From assembly GCA_963705885.1 (NCBI GenBank), contig OY970120.1, forward strand, positions 3,038,001-3,102,000: 64,000 nucleotides of DNA, given 5' to 3'. Source of the DNA: MFD01275-c22 sp963705885. Lineage in GTDB: Bacteria; Actinomycetota; Actinomycetes; JACCUZ01. The stretch's first letter is position 1, and each line of letters opens with the position of its first letter. The position numbers were made by a program, and so were the translations under genes. A model generated the notes under the pieces. It did not search any database. It was given only the letters and a program-made list of their open reading frames with translations, and was not told where the DNA came from. Of this stretch, positions 1 through 7,892 are shown in pieces.

Positions 1-539
1 ACGTCGTCGGGCGAGGCCTGGACGCCGCGGTCGCCATGGGCCAGCTCCGCAGCGCGATCCGTGCGCTGGCCGCGGTCGACTCGGGGCCCTCCCTGCTGCT
101 CGGCCGGCTCGACAGCTTCGTCGACGGCGTCCGCGGCGCGCAGACCGCGACACTGGCCTACGCGGAGGTGGACCTGCGCGACGGCTCGGTGCGCTACGCC
201 TGCGCCGGCCACCCGCCGCCCGTCGCCCTGGACGCTGACGGAGGGGCCCGCCTGCTCTGGGGCGGCCGGTCGCCTCCGCTCGGCGCCAACTTCGGGACGC
301 AGGCCCGACCCGAGGGGGAGCACCTCCTGCCCGCCGGCGGCCGCCTGGTGCTCTACACCGACGGCCTCGTGGAGCGCCGGGACCAGGCCATCGACGAGAG
401 CATCGACCGGCTCGTCCACGAGCTCTCGGCGTGGGCGGCGGCCCCGGCGAGCGGGATCGCCCAGGGCATCGTCGAGGTCATGCTGCAGGACGAGGACTCC
501 CGCGACGACGTCTGCGTGCTCGTCGTCGCGTTCGACTGA
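1..539 (+). CDS. SpoIIE-type PP2C serine phosphatase, C-terminal part
   Basis: The reading frame is already open at base 3 and ends at a TGA at 537-539, so this is the 3' part of a gene that starts outside the window. The first residues read VVGRGLDAAVAMGQLRSA, the metal-binding and helix region of SpoIIE/RsbU-like phosphatases (usually DVxGHGxxAAxxM). Further on are the expected AGHPPP motif, the LVLYTDGLVERR motif with its metal-binding Asp, and a final RDDVCVLVV strand. Such enzymes dephosphorylate anti-sigma-factor antagonists, often downstream of PAS or GAF sensors; the sensor part cannot be seen here. Histidine of the usual GHG is Arg in the visible motif, which may alter activity. Family assignment is firm; target is unknown. 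Confidence 0.9.
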   Translation, partial: VVGRGLDAAVAMGQLRSAIRALAAVDSGPSLLLGRLDSFVDGVRGAQTATLAYAEVDLRDGSVRYACAGHPPPVALDADGGARLLWGGRSPPLGANFGTQARPEGEHLLPAGGRLVLYTDGLVERRDQAIDESIDRLVHELSAWAAAPASGIAQGIVEVMLQDEDSRDDVCVLVVAFD

Positions 540-572
540 GGTTCTGTCCCGGGTCGCCCCTAGCGTCCGGCC

Positions 573-1295
573 ATGGACGAGAGACCTGACGACAGCGGCA
601 GCCTGGACATCGGCGGCGGTTCCACACCGATGCTCGACGCGGCCTCGCTGAGCACCGCCGACCTCGAGGACCGGCTGGGTCGGCTCGCCGCGCGCATCGC
701 CGCGGCCGAGTGCGAGTCCCTCACGCTGCTGGCCGAGTTCGACGCGCGCCAGGGCTGGGGCCAGTGCGGCATGCGCTCCGCCGCCCACTGGCTGTCCTGG
801 CGCACCGGCACGCGGCTCGGCGTCGCCCGCGAGCGGGTCCGGGTCGCCCGCTCGCTGCGACACCTGCGGCCAGAAGCTGGCGCCGAGCACCGTGCTGCGC
901 ATGCTCTGCCACCCCCCGGCCTGCTGATGGTCCATGCGCGCGACGGGCGACCCCTCGACCTCGGCCGCAGGCGGCGCCACGCCTCCGCGAACCCTGACGC
1001 CCCGCGCCTCGCGGCCGACGACACCGTCGGGCACCCGGCGCCGGATGCCGGCTCCGACACCATCGCCCCCACCTGGGGCGGCGACCCCCTCGACCTCGAC
1101 CACCTCGTCGGAGGCATGGCGGGCAACCTGCTCCTGCGCGCCGGCCACCGCCTGACCGACATCCCCTACCCGGCGCTGGACCCCGCCCTGCGCGGCCGCC
1201 GCAGCCTGGCCCGAGCCGGTGCCTCCCCCGCCCTGGCAGGTGACGCCCGCCGCCTGAGAGGCTCGCCCCGATGCGCATCGCGACCTGGAACGTGA
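573..1295 (+). pseudogene. Decayed DUF222 / 13E12-repeat HNH protein remnant
   Basis: The frame starts at ATG 573 with a normal DUF222 N-terminus (SAAHWLSWRTGTRLGVAR, about residues 69-86). It loses similarity after RSLRHLR and jumps to a piece of the C-terminal region that normally precedes the HNH nuclease motif (DGRPLDLGRRRRHAS), followed by a far C-terminal fragment (TWGGDPLDLDHLVGG). The HNH zinc/histidine motif itself is missing. The frame then runs past the start of exonuclease III at 1271, so the tail is meaningless. This looks like a gene reduced by internal deletions. DUF222/HNH genes occur in many copies in actinobacteria, and a second, more complete copy lies at 23996-25361. I would not expect a functional product. 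Confidence 0.8.
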
Positions 1296-2071
1296 ATTCG
1301 GTCGGGGCGAGGCTCCCCCGGCTGCTCGACTGGCTGCGCGACACCGCCCCCGACGCGGTCTGCCTGCAGGAGACCAAGTGCGCGCGGGCCGACTTCCCCC
1401 ACGGCGAGGTCGGCGAGCTGGGCTATGAGGTCGCCGCCCACGGCGACGGCCGGTGGAACGGCGTCGCCATCCTGTCCAAGGTCGGCCTGCGCGACGTCGC
1501 GACCGGGCTCACCGACGAGCCGGGATACCCCGACCCCGAGGCGCGCGCGGTCGCAGCCACCTGCGGCGACGTACGACTCTGGTCGGTCTACGTGCCCAAC
1601 GGCCGCGAGCCCGGGCACGACCACTACTCCTACAAGCTGCAGTGGCTCGCCGCCCTGTGCAGCACGGTCGCCGCCGACCTCGCGACCTCGCCGCGGCTCG
1701 CCGTGCTGGGCGACTTCAACGTCGCGCCGACCGACGACGACGTCTGGGACCCCGCCGCCTTCGCGCAGTCGACGCACGTGACCCCGCCCGAACGCGCGGC
1801 CCTGGAGTCGCTGCGCGCTGCCGGGCTCGTCGACGTGGTGCCGCGGCCCATGAAGTACGACCGGCCGTTCACCTACTGGGACTACCGCGCCGGGATGTTC
1901 CACAAGAACATGGGCATGCGCATCGACCTGGTCTACGCCACACCCGCGGTCGCGGACGCCGTGAGCGATGCGTACGTCGACCGGGACGCTCGCAAGGGAA
2001 AGGGCCCGTCCGACCACGCTCCCGTCGTCGTCGACCTGGCCGGAGGTGACGGCCTTGTCGCTGGAGGATGA
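1271..2071 (+). CDS. xthA: Exodeoxyribonuclease III (AP endonuclease)
   Basis: The 266-residue protein has the full exonuclease-endonuclease-phosphatase fold: N-terminal MRIATWNVNSVGARL, the catalytic LQETKC Glu motif, VYVPNGRE, LGDFNVAP with the catalytic Asp and Asn, and the final SDHAPVVVD with the Asp-His pair. It cleaves DNA 5' of abasic sites and removes 3' blocking groups in base excision repair. Length is normal for the family. A GAGAGG sequence lies 8 bases before the ATG. The 3' end overlaps the start of the next gene, suggesting translational coupling. Function is well supported. Confidence 0.95.
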   Translation: MRIATWNVNSVGARLPRLLDWLRDTAPDAVCLQETKCARADFPHGEVGELGYEVAAHGDGRWNGVAILSKVGLRDVATGLTDEPGYPDPEARAVAATCGDVRLWSVYVPNGREPGHDHYSYKLQWLAALCSTVAADLATSPRLAVLGDFNVAPTDDDVWDPAAFAQSTHVTPPERAALESLRAAGLVDVVPRPMKYDRPFTYWDYRAGMFHKNMGMRIDLVYATPAVADAVSDAYVDRDARKGKGPSDHAPVVVDLAGGDGLVAGG

Positions 2072-2744
2072 CCCCGAGACCACCGCCGAGCTCCTGGCGC
2101 GGAAGGCCCGCTACGAACGGGCCGGGATGCTCGGCAAGGCGGCTCTCCGGCTGGGCCGAGAGGCTCTCACGGCGGGGGAGCGGGAGCGCCTCCGTCGCCG
2201 CGACCTGGGCGTCGAAGGCCGGGTCGCCGAGGACGTGACCCGGGTGGTGACCGCCTGCCAGCCGGTCTGGTCGCTGCTCGCGGCCAAGGGCCTTCCGCAG
2301 GACCTCTCGGTCCGCGAGCTCAACACGCTCTGGGAGTGCCTGCTCGGGCGGCGCACGCAGGGCTGGGCCGAGACGAGCGTCGTCGACGTGTCGATCCTCT
2401 TCACGCGCAGCCCGCTGCACGTCACGGCGCTCAGGCGGGTCATCCCGGGGACGGATGCCCCGGACGCGTTCGACGCCTACCGGTACGCCACCTTGCGGAC
2501 CGCCGACACGCACGAGGTCGAGCCCTTCGTGATCGCCGTGCAACGGCGCGACCCGCGCGACCCGGGAGACAACGACATCGCGGCCACGATGCTCGTCGCC
2601 CCCACGTTCCTGCGGCACGAGGAGGAGCTCGGAGTGTTCAGCGCCTCCGACCTCGGACCGCTGGAGGACATCCTGACCGGTGACCTCGCTGCGGTCCACG
2701 AGACGCGCGCCCAGCTCCTCGACGCCCCACCCGGGCCGCTCTGA
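2055..2744 (+). CDS. Conserved protein of unknown function, TTG start
   Basis: A 229-residue protein that I do not recognise. I choose TTG 2055 because a strong GGAGGTGA ribosome site lies at 2042-2049 with good spacing; GTG 2046 sits inside that site and is less likely. The start therefore lies inside the end of xthA, indicating coupling. The N-terminal third is charged and helical. The rest is mixed alpha/beta with no signal peptide, membrane segment or known catalytic motif. Coding character (GC-rich third positions) is good over its whole length. The coupling to xthA might hint at a role near DNA repair, but this is only positional. Confidence 0.7.
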   Translation: MSLEDDPETTAELLARKARYERAGMLGKAALRLGREALTAGERERLRRRDLGVEGRVAEDVTRVVTACQPVWSLLAAKGLPQDLSVRELNTLWECLLGRRTQGWAETSVVDVSILFTRSPLHVTALRRVIPGTDAPDAFDAYRYATLRTADTHEVEPFVIAVQRRDPRDPGDNDIAATMLVAPTFLRHEEELGVFSASDLGPLEDILTGDLAAVHETRAQLLDAPPGPL

Positions 2745-2762
2745 GCAACCCGACGCCCGGGG

Positions 2763-3587
2763 TCAGGCCTCCGCGGGCGGTGCGGGCGCCGCCCCCGTCA
2801 TGATGGCGACCGCCTCCGACATGCTGTGCGACTCCGGCGTGATCACGGCCGCCCGCCGTCCGAGGCGCTGGATGTGGATGCGGTCGGCGACCTCGAACAC
2901 GTGCGGCATGTTGTGGCTGATGAGGATGACCGGGAGGCCGCGGTCGCGCACGTCGCGGATGAGCTGGAGGACCCGGTTTCCCTCCTTCACGCCCAGGGCC
3001 GCCGTCGGCTCGTCGAGGATGACGACCTTGCTGCCGAAGGCCGCCGACCGGGCCACCGCCACGCCCTGCCGCTGGCCGCCGGAGAGCGTCTCCACCGCCT
3101 GGCCGATGTTCTGCAGGGTCGCGATGCCGAGGTCGCTCATGTGCCGCTTGGCCTCCGACCGCATGTGCTTGCGGTCGAGCATGCGGAAGACCGAGCCCAG
3201 GACGCCCGGCTTGCGCTCCTCGCGGCCCAGGAACAGGTTGTCGGCGATGTCCAGCCCCGGCGCGACCGCCAGGGTCTGGTACACCGTCTCGATGCCGGCG
3301 CGCCGGGCCTCCATCGGGCTCTTGAAGTGCACCACCTTCCCGTCGAGGCGGATCTCGCCCTCGTCGGGGATGAGCGCGCCGGAGATGGCCTTGATGACGC
3401 TGGACTTCCCGGCGCCGTTGTCGCCGATGACCCCCAGGATCTCGCCCGGGTACAGCTCGAAGTCGCAGCCGTCGATCGCCGTGACCCGGCCGTAGCGCTT
3501 GACCAGCCCGGTCGCCTGGACGATCGGTGTGCGGTTCTCGACGGGGGCTGCGCCCCGGGCCTGACCCTGCTCTGACGTGGTCGTCAT
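2763..3587 (-). CDS. Sugar ABC transporter ATP-binding protein (FrcA-like)
   Basis: A 274-residue single-domain ABC ATPase. Walker A is GDNGAGKSS, the signature is LSGGQRQGVAVAR, and Walker B is VVILDEPTAALGVKE, with the switch His in ILISHNMPHVFEVADRIH. This combination and the single nucleotide-binding domain (rather than the fused double domain of RbsA) resemble FrcA-type fructose/ribose importers. The start ATG at 3587 overlaps the permease stop codon (ATGA), so it is the third gene of the operon read from the binding protein. It powers uptake of a sugar through the permease at 3584-4645. The sugar cannot be read from the sequence. Confidence 0.92.
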   Translation of the reverse strand: MTTTSEQGQARGAAPVENRTPIVQATGLVKRYGRVTAIDGCDFELYPGEILGVIGDNGAGKSSVIKAISGALIPDEGEIRLDGKVVHFKSPMEARRAGIETVYQTLAVAPGLDIADNLFLGREERKPGVLGSVFRMLDRKHMRSEAKRHMSDLGIATLQNIGQAVETLSGGQRQGVAVARSAAFGSKVVILDEPTAALGVKEGNRVLQLIRDVRDRGLPVILISHNMPHVFEVADRIHIQRLGRRAAVITPESHSMSEAVAIMTGAAPAPPAEA

Positions 3588-4645
3588 GCCTTCACCTTCC
3601 GGATCCACTGGTCGATCGAGACGGCCACGATGACGAGGACGCCGACGGCAAAGACCTGCCACAGGACGTCGACGCCGGCCAGGGCGAGACCGTTGCGGAA
3701 CACGCCGACGATGAGGGCGCCGACAAGCGTCCCGATGACGCTGCCTCGGCCGCCGAACAGGCTCGTGCCACCCAGCACCACAGCGGTGATGGAGTCGAGG
3801 TTGAAGTCCGCGCCGACGTTGGGGCTCGCCGAGGCCAGCCGGCCGATGAGGACCCAGGCGCCGATGGCGTAGAGCAGCCCCGCCACGGCGTAGACGCTGA
3901 GCAGAACCCTGCCCGTACGGATACCCGCCAGGCGCGCGGCCTCGCTGTCGTCTCCGGTGGCGTAGACGTGCTTGCCCCAGGCCGTCTGACGCAGCGCGTA
4001 GAAGAAGCCTGCGAACAAGACCAGCATCAGGATCGTCCCGTAGGTGATGCGGAAGCTGCCGACCGTGAACGCCTTTCCGGTCCACGTCATGATGCCCGGC
4101 ATGTCGGCGCCGCGGATGGTCTCACTCTTGGAGATGTAGAGCGTCAGCGCGAAGAAGATGTTGAGCGTCCCCAGCGTGACGATGAACGGGGGGAGCCGCA
4201 GCGCTGTGACCAGCACGCCGTTAAGGGCCCCGAGCGCCAGGCCCAGGCCGAAGCCGATGGCCAGCGCGAGCGGGCCGGGCACGCCGCCCTCCGACGCCAG
4301 CTTGGCCATCACGATCCCGGAGAGGACCGCGATCGCGCCGACCGAGAGGTCGATGCCGGCGGTGAGGATGATCAGCGTCTGGCCGAGCGCCAGGACCGCG
4401 ATGACCGTCACCTGCTGCAGGACCAGCGAGAGGTTCGCGGCCTGCAGGAAACGGTCGCTGAGCAGCGAGAAAGCGATGATCGAGATGACCAGGACGGCCA
4501 GCGGGCCCAGCGTCGGCTGTCCGTGCAGCAGGTGCTGGATCCTGGCCCCGAGTGACTCGTGGTGGTCGTGGTCTTCGTGCGGGTTCGACGGCGGTGGGGG
4601 GGTCACCGTGCCGGTGGCACCTGCGGTTCCTGAGTCGCCGGCCAT
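3584..4645 (-). CDS. Sugar ABC transporter permease (FrcC/RbsC-like)
   Basis: A 353-residue inner-membrane permease of the ribose/fructose/xylose importer family. After a charged, His-rich cytoplasmic leader (about 45 residues, with HEDHDHHES) come some eight to ten hydrophobic helices. Typical motifs are LTAGIDLSVGAI and the loop AARLAGIRTGRVLLSVY, which contacts the ATPase. It forms the membrane channel for the binding protein encoded just upstream. The 89-base gap between the two contains a strong hairpin at 4669-4695. The gene overlaps the ATPase gene by four bases. Confidence 0.92.
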   Translation of the reverse strand: MAGDSGTAGATGTVTPPPPSNPHEDHDHHESLGARIQHLLHGQPTLGPLAVLVISIIAFSLLSDRFLQAANLSLVLQQVTVIAVLALGQTLIILTAGIDLSVGAIAVLSGIVMAKLASEGGVPGPLALAIGFGLGLALGALNGVLVTALRLPPFIVTLGTLNIFFALTLYISKSETIRGADMPGIMTWTGKAFTVGSFRITYGTILMLVLFAGFFYALRQTAWGKHVYATGDDSEAARLAGIRTGRVLLSVYAVAGLLYAIGAWVLIGRLASASPNVGADFNLDSITAVVLGGTSLFGGRGSVIGTLVGALIVGVFRNGLALAGVDVLWQVFAVGVLVIVAVSIDQWIRKVKA

Positions 4646-4668
4646 GCCTGGTCTCCTCTCGACCGGGG

Positions 4669-4695
4669 CGTGGACGGTGCCGTGCACCGCCCACG
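4669..4695 (-). promoter_or_regulatory. Intercistronic hairpin between binding protein and permease genes
   Basis: The sequence CGTGGACGGTGC at 4669-4680 pairs with GCACCGCCCACG at 4684-4695 with one mismatch and a three-base loop. It lies between the binding-protein stop (4735) and the permease start (4645) and lacks a T-run. Such hairpins commonly protect the upstream binding-protein mRNA or attenuate read-through, so the binding protein is made in excess over the membrane parts. That role is inferred from position. Confidence 0.6.
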
Positions 4696-4734
4696 CCCCA
4701 CCTTGGCCTGTGGGGTTCGAGTTGGTCCAGAGCG

Positions 4735-5811
4735 TCAGCCCCAGCAGTTGTCCTTGCCCCAGGTCGAGTCCTGCGAGTCGACTCCGTCCACGGGCTGGTC
4801 GGTGATGAGCTCGACGCCGGTGTCGAAGAAGTCCTTGCCCTCGGTGGTCTGCGGCGAGGCGCCGTTCTCCGCGAAGTCGACGATCGCCTCGACCCCGAGC
4901 GAGGCCATCTTCAGCGGGAACTGCATCGAGGTGGCGCCGATGACCCCGGCCTCGACGTTGTCGACACCGGGGCACCCGCCGTCGACGGAGACGATCGTGA
5001 CGTCCTTCTCCTTGCCGGCGGCCTTGAGCGCCTCGTACGCGCCGGCCGCGGCAGGCTCGTTGATCGTGTAGACGAGGTTGACACCCGGGTCCTTCTGCAG
5101 CAGGTTCTCCATCGCCGTCCGGCCGCCTGCCTCGGCTCCGTCCGTCACGTCGTGCCCGACGATGCGGGGGTCGCTCTCGTCTCCGATCTTGGTCTCGTCG
5201 CCGACGTCGACGCCGAACCCCTTGAGGAAGCCCTGGTCACGCTGGACGTCCACGGACACCTGGCTGGCGTTGAGGTCGAGGAGGGCGATCTTGGCGTCCT
5301 TGCCCTCCGCCTCGAACTTGGCCTTCGCCCACTGACCGATGAGCAGACCGGCCTGGAAGTTGTCCGTCGCGAAGGTCGCGTCCACCGCGTCGGCGGGCTC
5401 GGTCTGCGTGTCGAGCGCGATGACCAGCAGACCGGCGGCGCGCGCCTTGTCGATGGCCGGCACGATCGCCTTGGAGTCGCTCGGGGTGATCAGGAAGCCC
5501 TTTGCTCCGGCGGCGATGAGGTTCTCGATCGCCTGGACCTGCGCCTCGTTGTCACCGTCCTGCTTGCCGGCGAAGGACTGCAGCTCCGCGCCGGCGTCCT
5601 GGGCGGCCTGCTGCGCGCCCTCCTTCATCTTCACGAAGAACGGGTTGGTGTCGGTCTTGGTGATCAGTCCGAGGACGATCTTGTCGCCCGAACCGCCGGA
5701 TCCGTCGGACCCGCTGGTGCCGCCGTCGTCGGACCCGCACGCCGAGACGGCGAGCGCCGCGGCAGCGGCGATGCCGGCAGCCGCGACACGCCTCCGCTGG
5801 GAGAAGAACAT
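4735..5811 (-). CDS. Sugar ABC transporter substrate-binding lipoprotein (FrcB/RbsB-like)
   Basis: A 358-residue periplasmic-binding-protein type 1 family member. It begins with a signal peptide and lipobox (ALAVSAC, Cys about residue 25), then a Gly/Ser-rich linker. The mature part starts with KIVLGLITKTDTNPFFVKMK, typical of ribose/fructose binding proteins, and contains LITPSDSKAIVPAIDKA, VIALDTQTEP and YTINEPAAAGAYEALK. It would be anchored outside the membrane and deliver sugar to the permease. A GGAGGT ribosome site precedes the ATG. A perfect palindromic operator lies 36 bases upstream of the start, so expression is probably repressed by the divergent LacI-type regulator. Confidence 0.93.
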   Translation of the reverse strand: MFFSQRRRVAAAGIAAAAALAVSACGSDDGGTSGSDGSGGSGDKIVLGLITKTDTNPFFVKMKEGAQQAAQDAGAELQSFAGKQDGDNEAQVQAIENLIAAGAKGFLITPSDSKAIVPAIDKARAAGLLVIALDTQTEPADAVDATFATDNFQAGLLIGQWAKAKFEAEGKDAKIALLDLNASQVSVDVQRDQGFLKGFGVDVGDETKIGDESDPRIVGHDVTDGAEAGGRTAMENLLQKDPGVNLVYTINEPAAAGAYEALKAAGKEKDVTIVSVDGGCPGVDNVEAGVIGATSMQFPLKMASLGVEAIVDFAENGASPQTTEGKDFFDTGVELITDQPVDGVDSQDSTWGKDNCWG

Positions 5812-5846
5812 GAGTACCTCCAGGAAACGGTCCGACCCGAATGCCG

Positions 5847-5858
5847 GACAACGTTGTC
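5847..5858. promoter_or_regulatory. LacI-family operator upstream of the sugar importer
   Basis: GACAACGTTGTC is a perfect 12-bp palindrome with the central CG typical of LacI/GalR operators. It lies 36 bases before the importer start codon. On the minus strand a TTGACA box (5893-5888) lies upstream at promoter distance, so bound repressor would sit at or just after the transcription start. The second copy is at 5933-5946. Confidence 0.8.
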
Positions 5859-5932
5859 AGAACCTTTCTGCCACGGATGCCCGCGATTGTCAACGGGTGG
5901 GAACCACTTGTGTCATCCTGCGGACACATGCT

Positions 5933-5946
5933 TGACATCGTTGTCA
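5933..5946. promoter_or_regulatory. LacI-family operator upstream of the regulator gene
   Basis: TGACATCGTTGTCA matches the importer operator except for one base and is a near-perfect palindrome. It overlaps a TTGACA -35-like box at 5932-5937 on the plus strand and lies 36 bases before GTG 5983, mirroring the spacing at the importer. This suggests autoregulation by the adjacent LacI-type protein. Confidence 0.75.
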
Positions 5947-5982
5947 GGCTGTGACCAGGCTGTGCTCCTGGAGGTGGACGGA

Positions 5983-7035
5983 GTGGGGACTACGTCAGGT
6001 CCTGCGGGGGCGACGGGACGTCGCCGCCCGACGCTGCGCGACGTCGCGTCGGTCGCCGGTGTCAGCTTCAAGACGGTGTCACGCGTGGTCAACCGCGAGC
6101 CCGGCGTGTCACCTGCCCTGGCCGCCCGGGTCGAGGCGGCCGTCGAAGAGCTGGGGTTCAGCCCGCATCCCGGCGCGAGCACGCTGCGCCGGGCCGACGG
6201 CCGCAGCGGGAGCATCGCGCTCCTCGTCGAGAACGTCGCGAACCCCTATTCCGCCGTCCTGCTCCGCGCGGTCGAGGACGTCGCGACCGAGGAGCGCGTC
6301 GTGGTGCTCGCCGCGAGCCTGGACGAGATGCCGTCGCGCGAGCGGGAGCTGGTGGCACTCTTCGCCAACCGGCGGGTCGACGGCATGATCGTGGTCCCCG
6401 CCTCGGACGACCAGAGCCACATCGCGCGGGAAACGGCCTCCGGCACGCCGGTCGTGTTCGTCGACCGCGCCGCCCGCGGGCTCGTTGCCGACTCGGTCGT
6501 GACCACGAACGAGAGCGGAGCCGGGGAGGCCGTGCGGCACCTGGCGTCGTACGGCCATCGCCGGATCGCCTACCTCGGCGACCGCGACACCATCCTCACG
6601 GCACAGCAGCGCCTGTCCGGCTACCGCGACGCCTTGAGCGGCGCGGGGCTCCCGCTCGACCAGCAGCTCGTCGCCGAGAACCTGACCGACGCCGGGGCCG
6701 CCGACGGGACCACGACGAGGATGCTGACGTCCGCTGATCCCCCGACGGCGCTGTTCACCGCGCAGAACCTGATCACCATCGGGGCGATCCGGGCGCTGCG
6801 CCGCCTCGGCCTGCACCGCAAGGTCGCCGTCGTCGGCTTCGACGACTTCCCGCTGGCCGACCTGCTCGAGCCCGCCGTGACCGTCGTGGCCCAGGACGTG
6901 GCGGCCATCGGTCGCCTCGCAGCGCAGCGCCTGTTCGAGCGGATCGCGGGTGACACCTCTCCGTACCGGGCCGACCTCGTGCCGACCCACCTGGTGCGAC
7001 GAGGGTCCGGCGAGATCGCCCCGGTCCCGGCCTAG
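5983..7035 (+). CDS. LacI-family transcriptional regulator
   Basis: A 350-residue regulator. The N-terminal helix-turn-helix reads TLRDVASVAGVSFKTVSRVV with the hinge region NREPGVSPALAARVEAAVEELG, both diagnostic of LacI/GalR. The remainder is a sugar-binding periplasmic-type core (ALLVENVANPYSAVLLRAVED; VAVVGFDDFPLADLLEPAVTVVAQD). I choose GTG 5983 because GGAGG lies 8 bases upstream; GTG 5974 is possible. It is divergent from the sugar importer, and the region between holds two matching operators, so it very likely represses the importer until the sugar binds. Its stop codon overlaps that of the convergent gene at 7032. Confidence 0.93.
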   Translation: MGTTSGPAGATGRRRPTLRDVASVAGVSFKTVSRVVNREPGVSPALAARVEAAVEELGFSPHPGASTLRRADGRSGSIALLVENVANPYSAVLLRAVEDVATEERVVVLAASLDEMPSRERELVALFANRRVDGMIVVPASDDQSHIARETASGTPVVFVDRAARGLVADSVVTTNESGAGEAVRHLASYGHRRIAYLGDRDTILTAQQRLSGYRDALSGAGLPLDQQLVAENLTDAGAADGTTTRMLTSADPPTALFTAQNLITIGAIRALRRLGLHRKVAVVGFDDFPLADLLEPAVTVVAQDVAAIGRLAAQRLFERIAGDTSPYRADLVPTHLVRRGSGEIAPVPA

Positions 7036-7892
7036 GTCCCGACCGCCTCCGCGTACGCGGAGCGCAGCACCTGGGGATCGACCGCGACGCCGGTCCACAG
7101 CTCGATGGCGACGACCGCCTGGTTGACGAGCATCCCGACTCCGTCGAGCGTCCGGCAGCCCTTCCGCTCGGCCCGCTCTATCAGCGCGGTGCGCGCCGGG
7201 TTCGGGATGACATCCGCGACCACGGTCTCCGGCTGCAGGCTGTCGACCGCCAGGTCGGGCATCTCGCCGACGGCCGGGGCGAGCCCCAGCGACGTCGCGT
7301 TGACGACCACGGACACACCGGCGGGGACCTCCACGGTGCCCTCCCAGGGCAGGTACCGAGCGGTCGCGTCGGTCCCCGTGGAAACCAGGCGTGCGAGTGC
7401 CTCGCCGCGTCCGCGGTCCCGGTTCACCACGGTCACCGACCCGGCGCCGGCGAGCCCGACCTCCACCGCGATCGCCCTCGCCGCGCCACCGGCGCCGAAG
7501 AGCAAGACGTCCCGGCCCGCGGGCTCGACGAGGGTGCGCAGCGAAGCCACGAATCCCTTCCCGTCGGTGTTCTCCCCCACGAGCGCGTCGCCCCGCCGGA
7601 CGACGCAGTTGACGGCCCCGATCAGCTGGGCCGAGCCGGCGAGCTCGTCGAGATGCTCGATGACCGCCACCTTGTGGGGGAGCGAGCAGTTGAAGCCGAC
7701 CCACCCCATCGCCCGCGCACCGCGCACCGCGGCCCCGAGCCCGGCGGGCTCCACCTCGCAGTTGACGTACCGCACGTCGAGCCCGTGGTGCCGGTAGGCG
7801 GCCTCGACGATCGCGACCGTGGGGTTCTCACCGGCGGGCGAGGAGAACGAGCCGGTGAGGAGGCTGAGGAACGTCGGGGGCACTGCCGTCAC
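7032..7892 (-). CDS. Shikimate/quinate dehydrogenase family protein (AroE-like)
   Basis: A 286-residue protein with the AroE layout: an N-terminal substrate domain (FNCSLPHKVAVIEHLDE, with the catalytic Lys), ENTDGKGF, the NAD(P)-binding loop LFGAGGAARAIAV, and the C-terminal VGMLVNQAVVAIELWTG with its conserved Gln. The first substrate loop is SFSSPAGENPT rather than the usual S-x-S-P-x-x-H-N, so the substrate may not be shikimate. The GTG start overlaps the stop of the upstream multicopper oxidase gene (GTGA), so the two are co-translated. It may be a catabolic or specialised paralogue rather than the aromatic-pathway enzyme; this is inference. Confidence 0.85.
   Translation of the reverse strand: MTAVPPTFLSLLTGSFSSPAGENPTVAIVEAAYRHHGLDVRYVNCEVEPAGLGAAVRGARAMGWVGFNCSLPHKVAVIEHLDELAGSAQLIGAVNCVVRRGDALVGENTDGKGFVASLRTLVEPAGRDVLLFGAGGAARAIAVEVGLAGAGSVTVVNRDRGRGEALARLVSTGTDATARYLPWEGTVEVPAGVSVVVNATSLGLAPAVGEMPDLAVDSLQPETVVADVIPNPARTALIERAERKGCRTLDGVGMLVNQAVVAIELWTGVAVDPQVLRSAYAEAVGT

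Noticed and set aside
573..1295. A functional 240-residue HNH protein
   Set aside because: The HNH motif is absent, the domain is interrupted by deletions, and the frame overruns the start of xthA.
4552..5982. Open frame continuing upstream of the LacI-type gene for some 470 codons
   Set aside because: It lies antisense to the binding-protein gene and crosses the operator region; conserved sequence starts only after GTG 5983.
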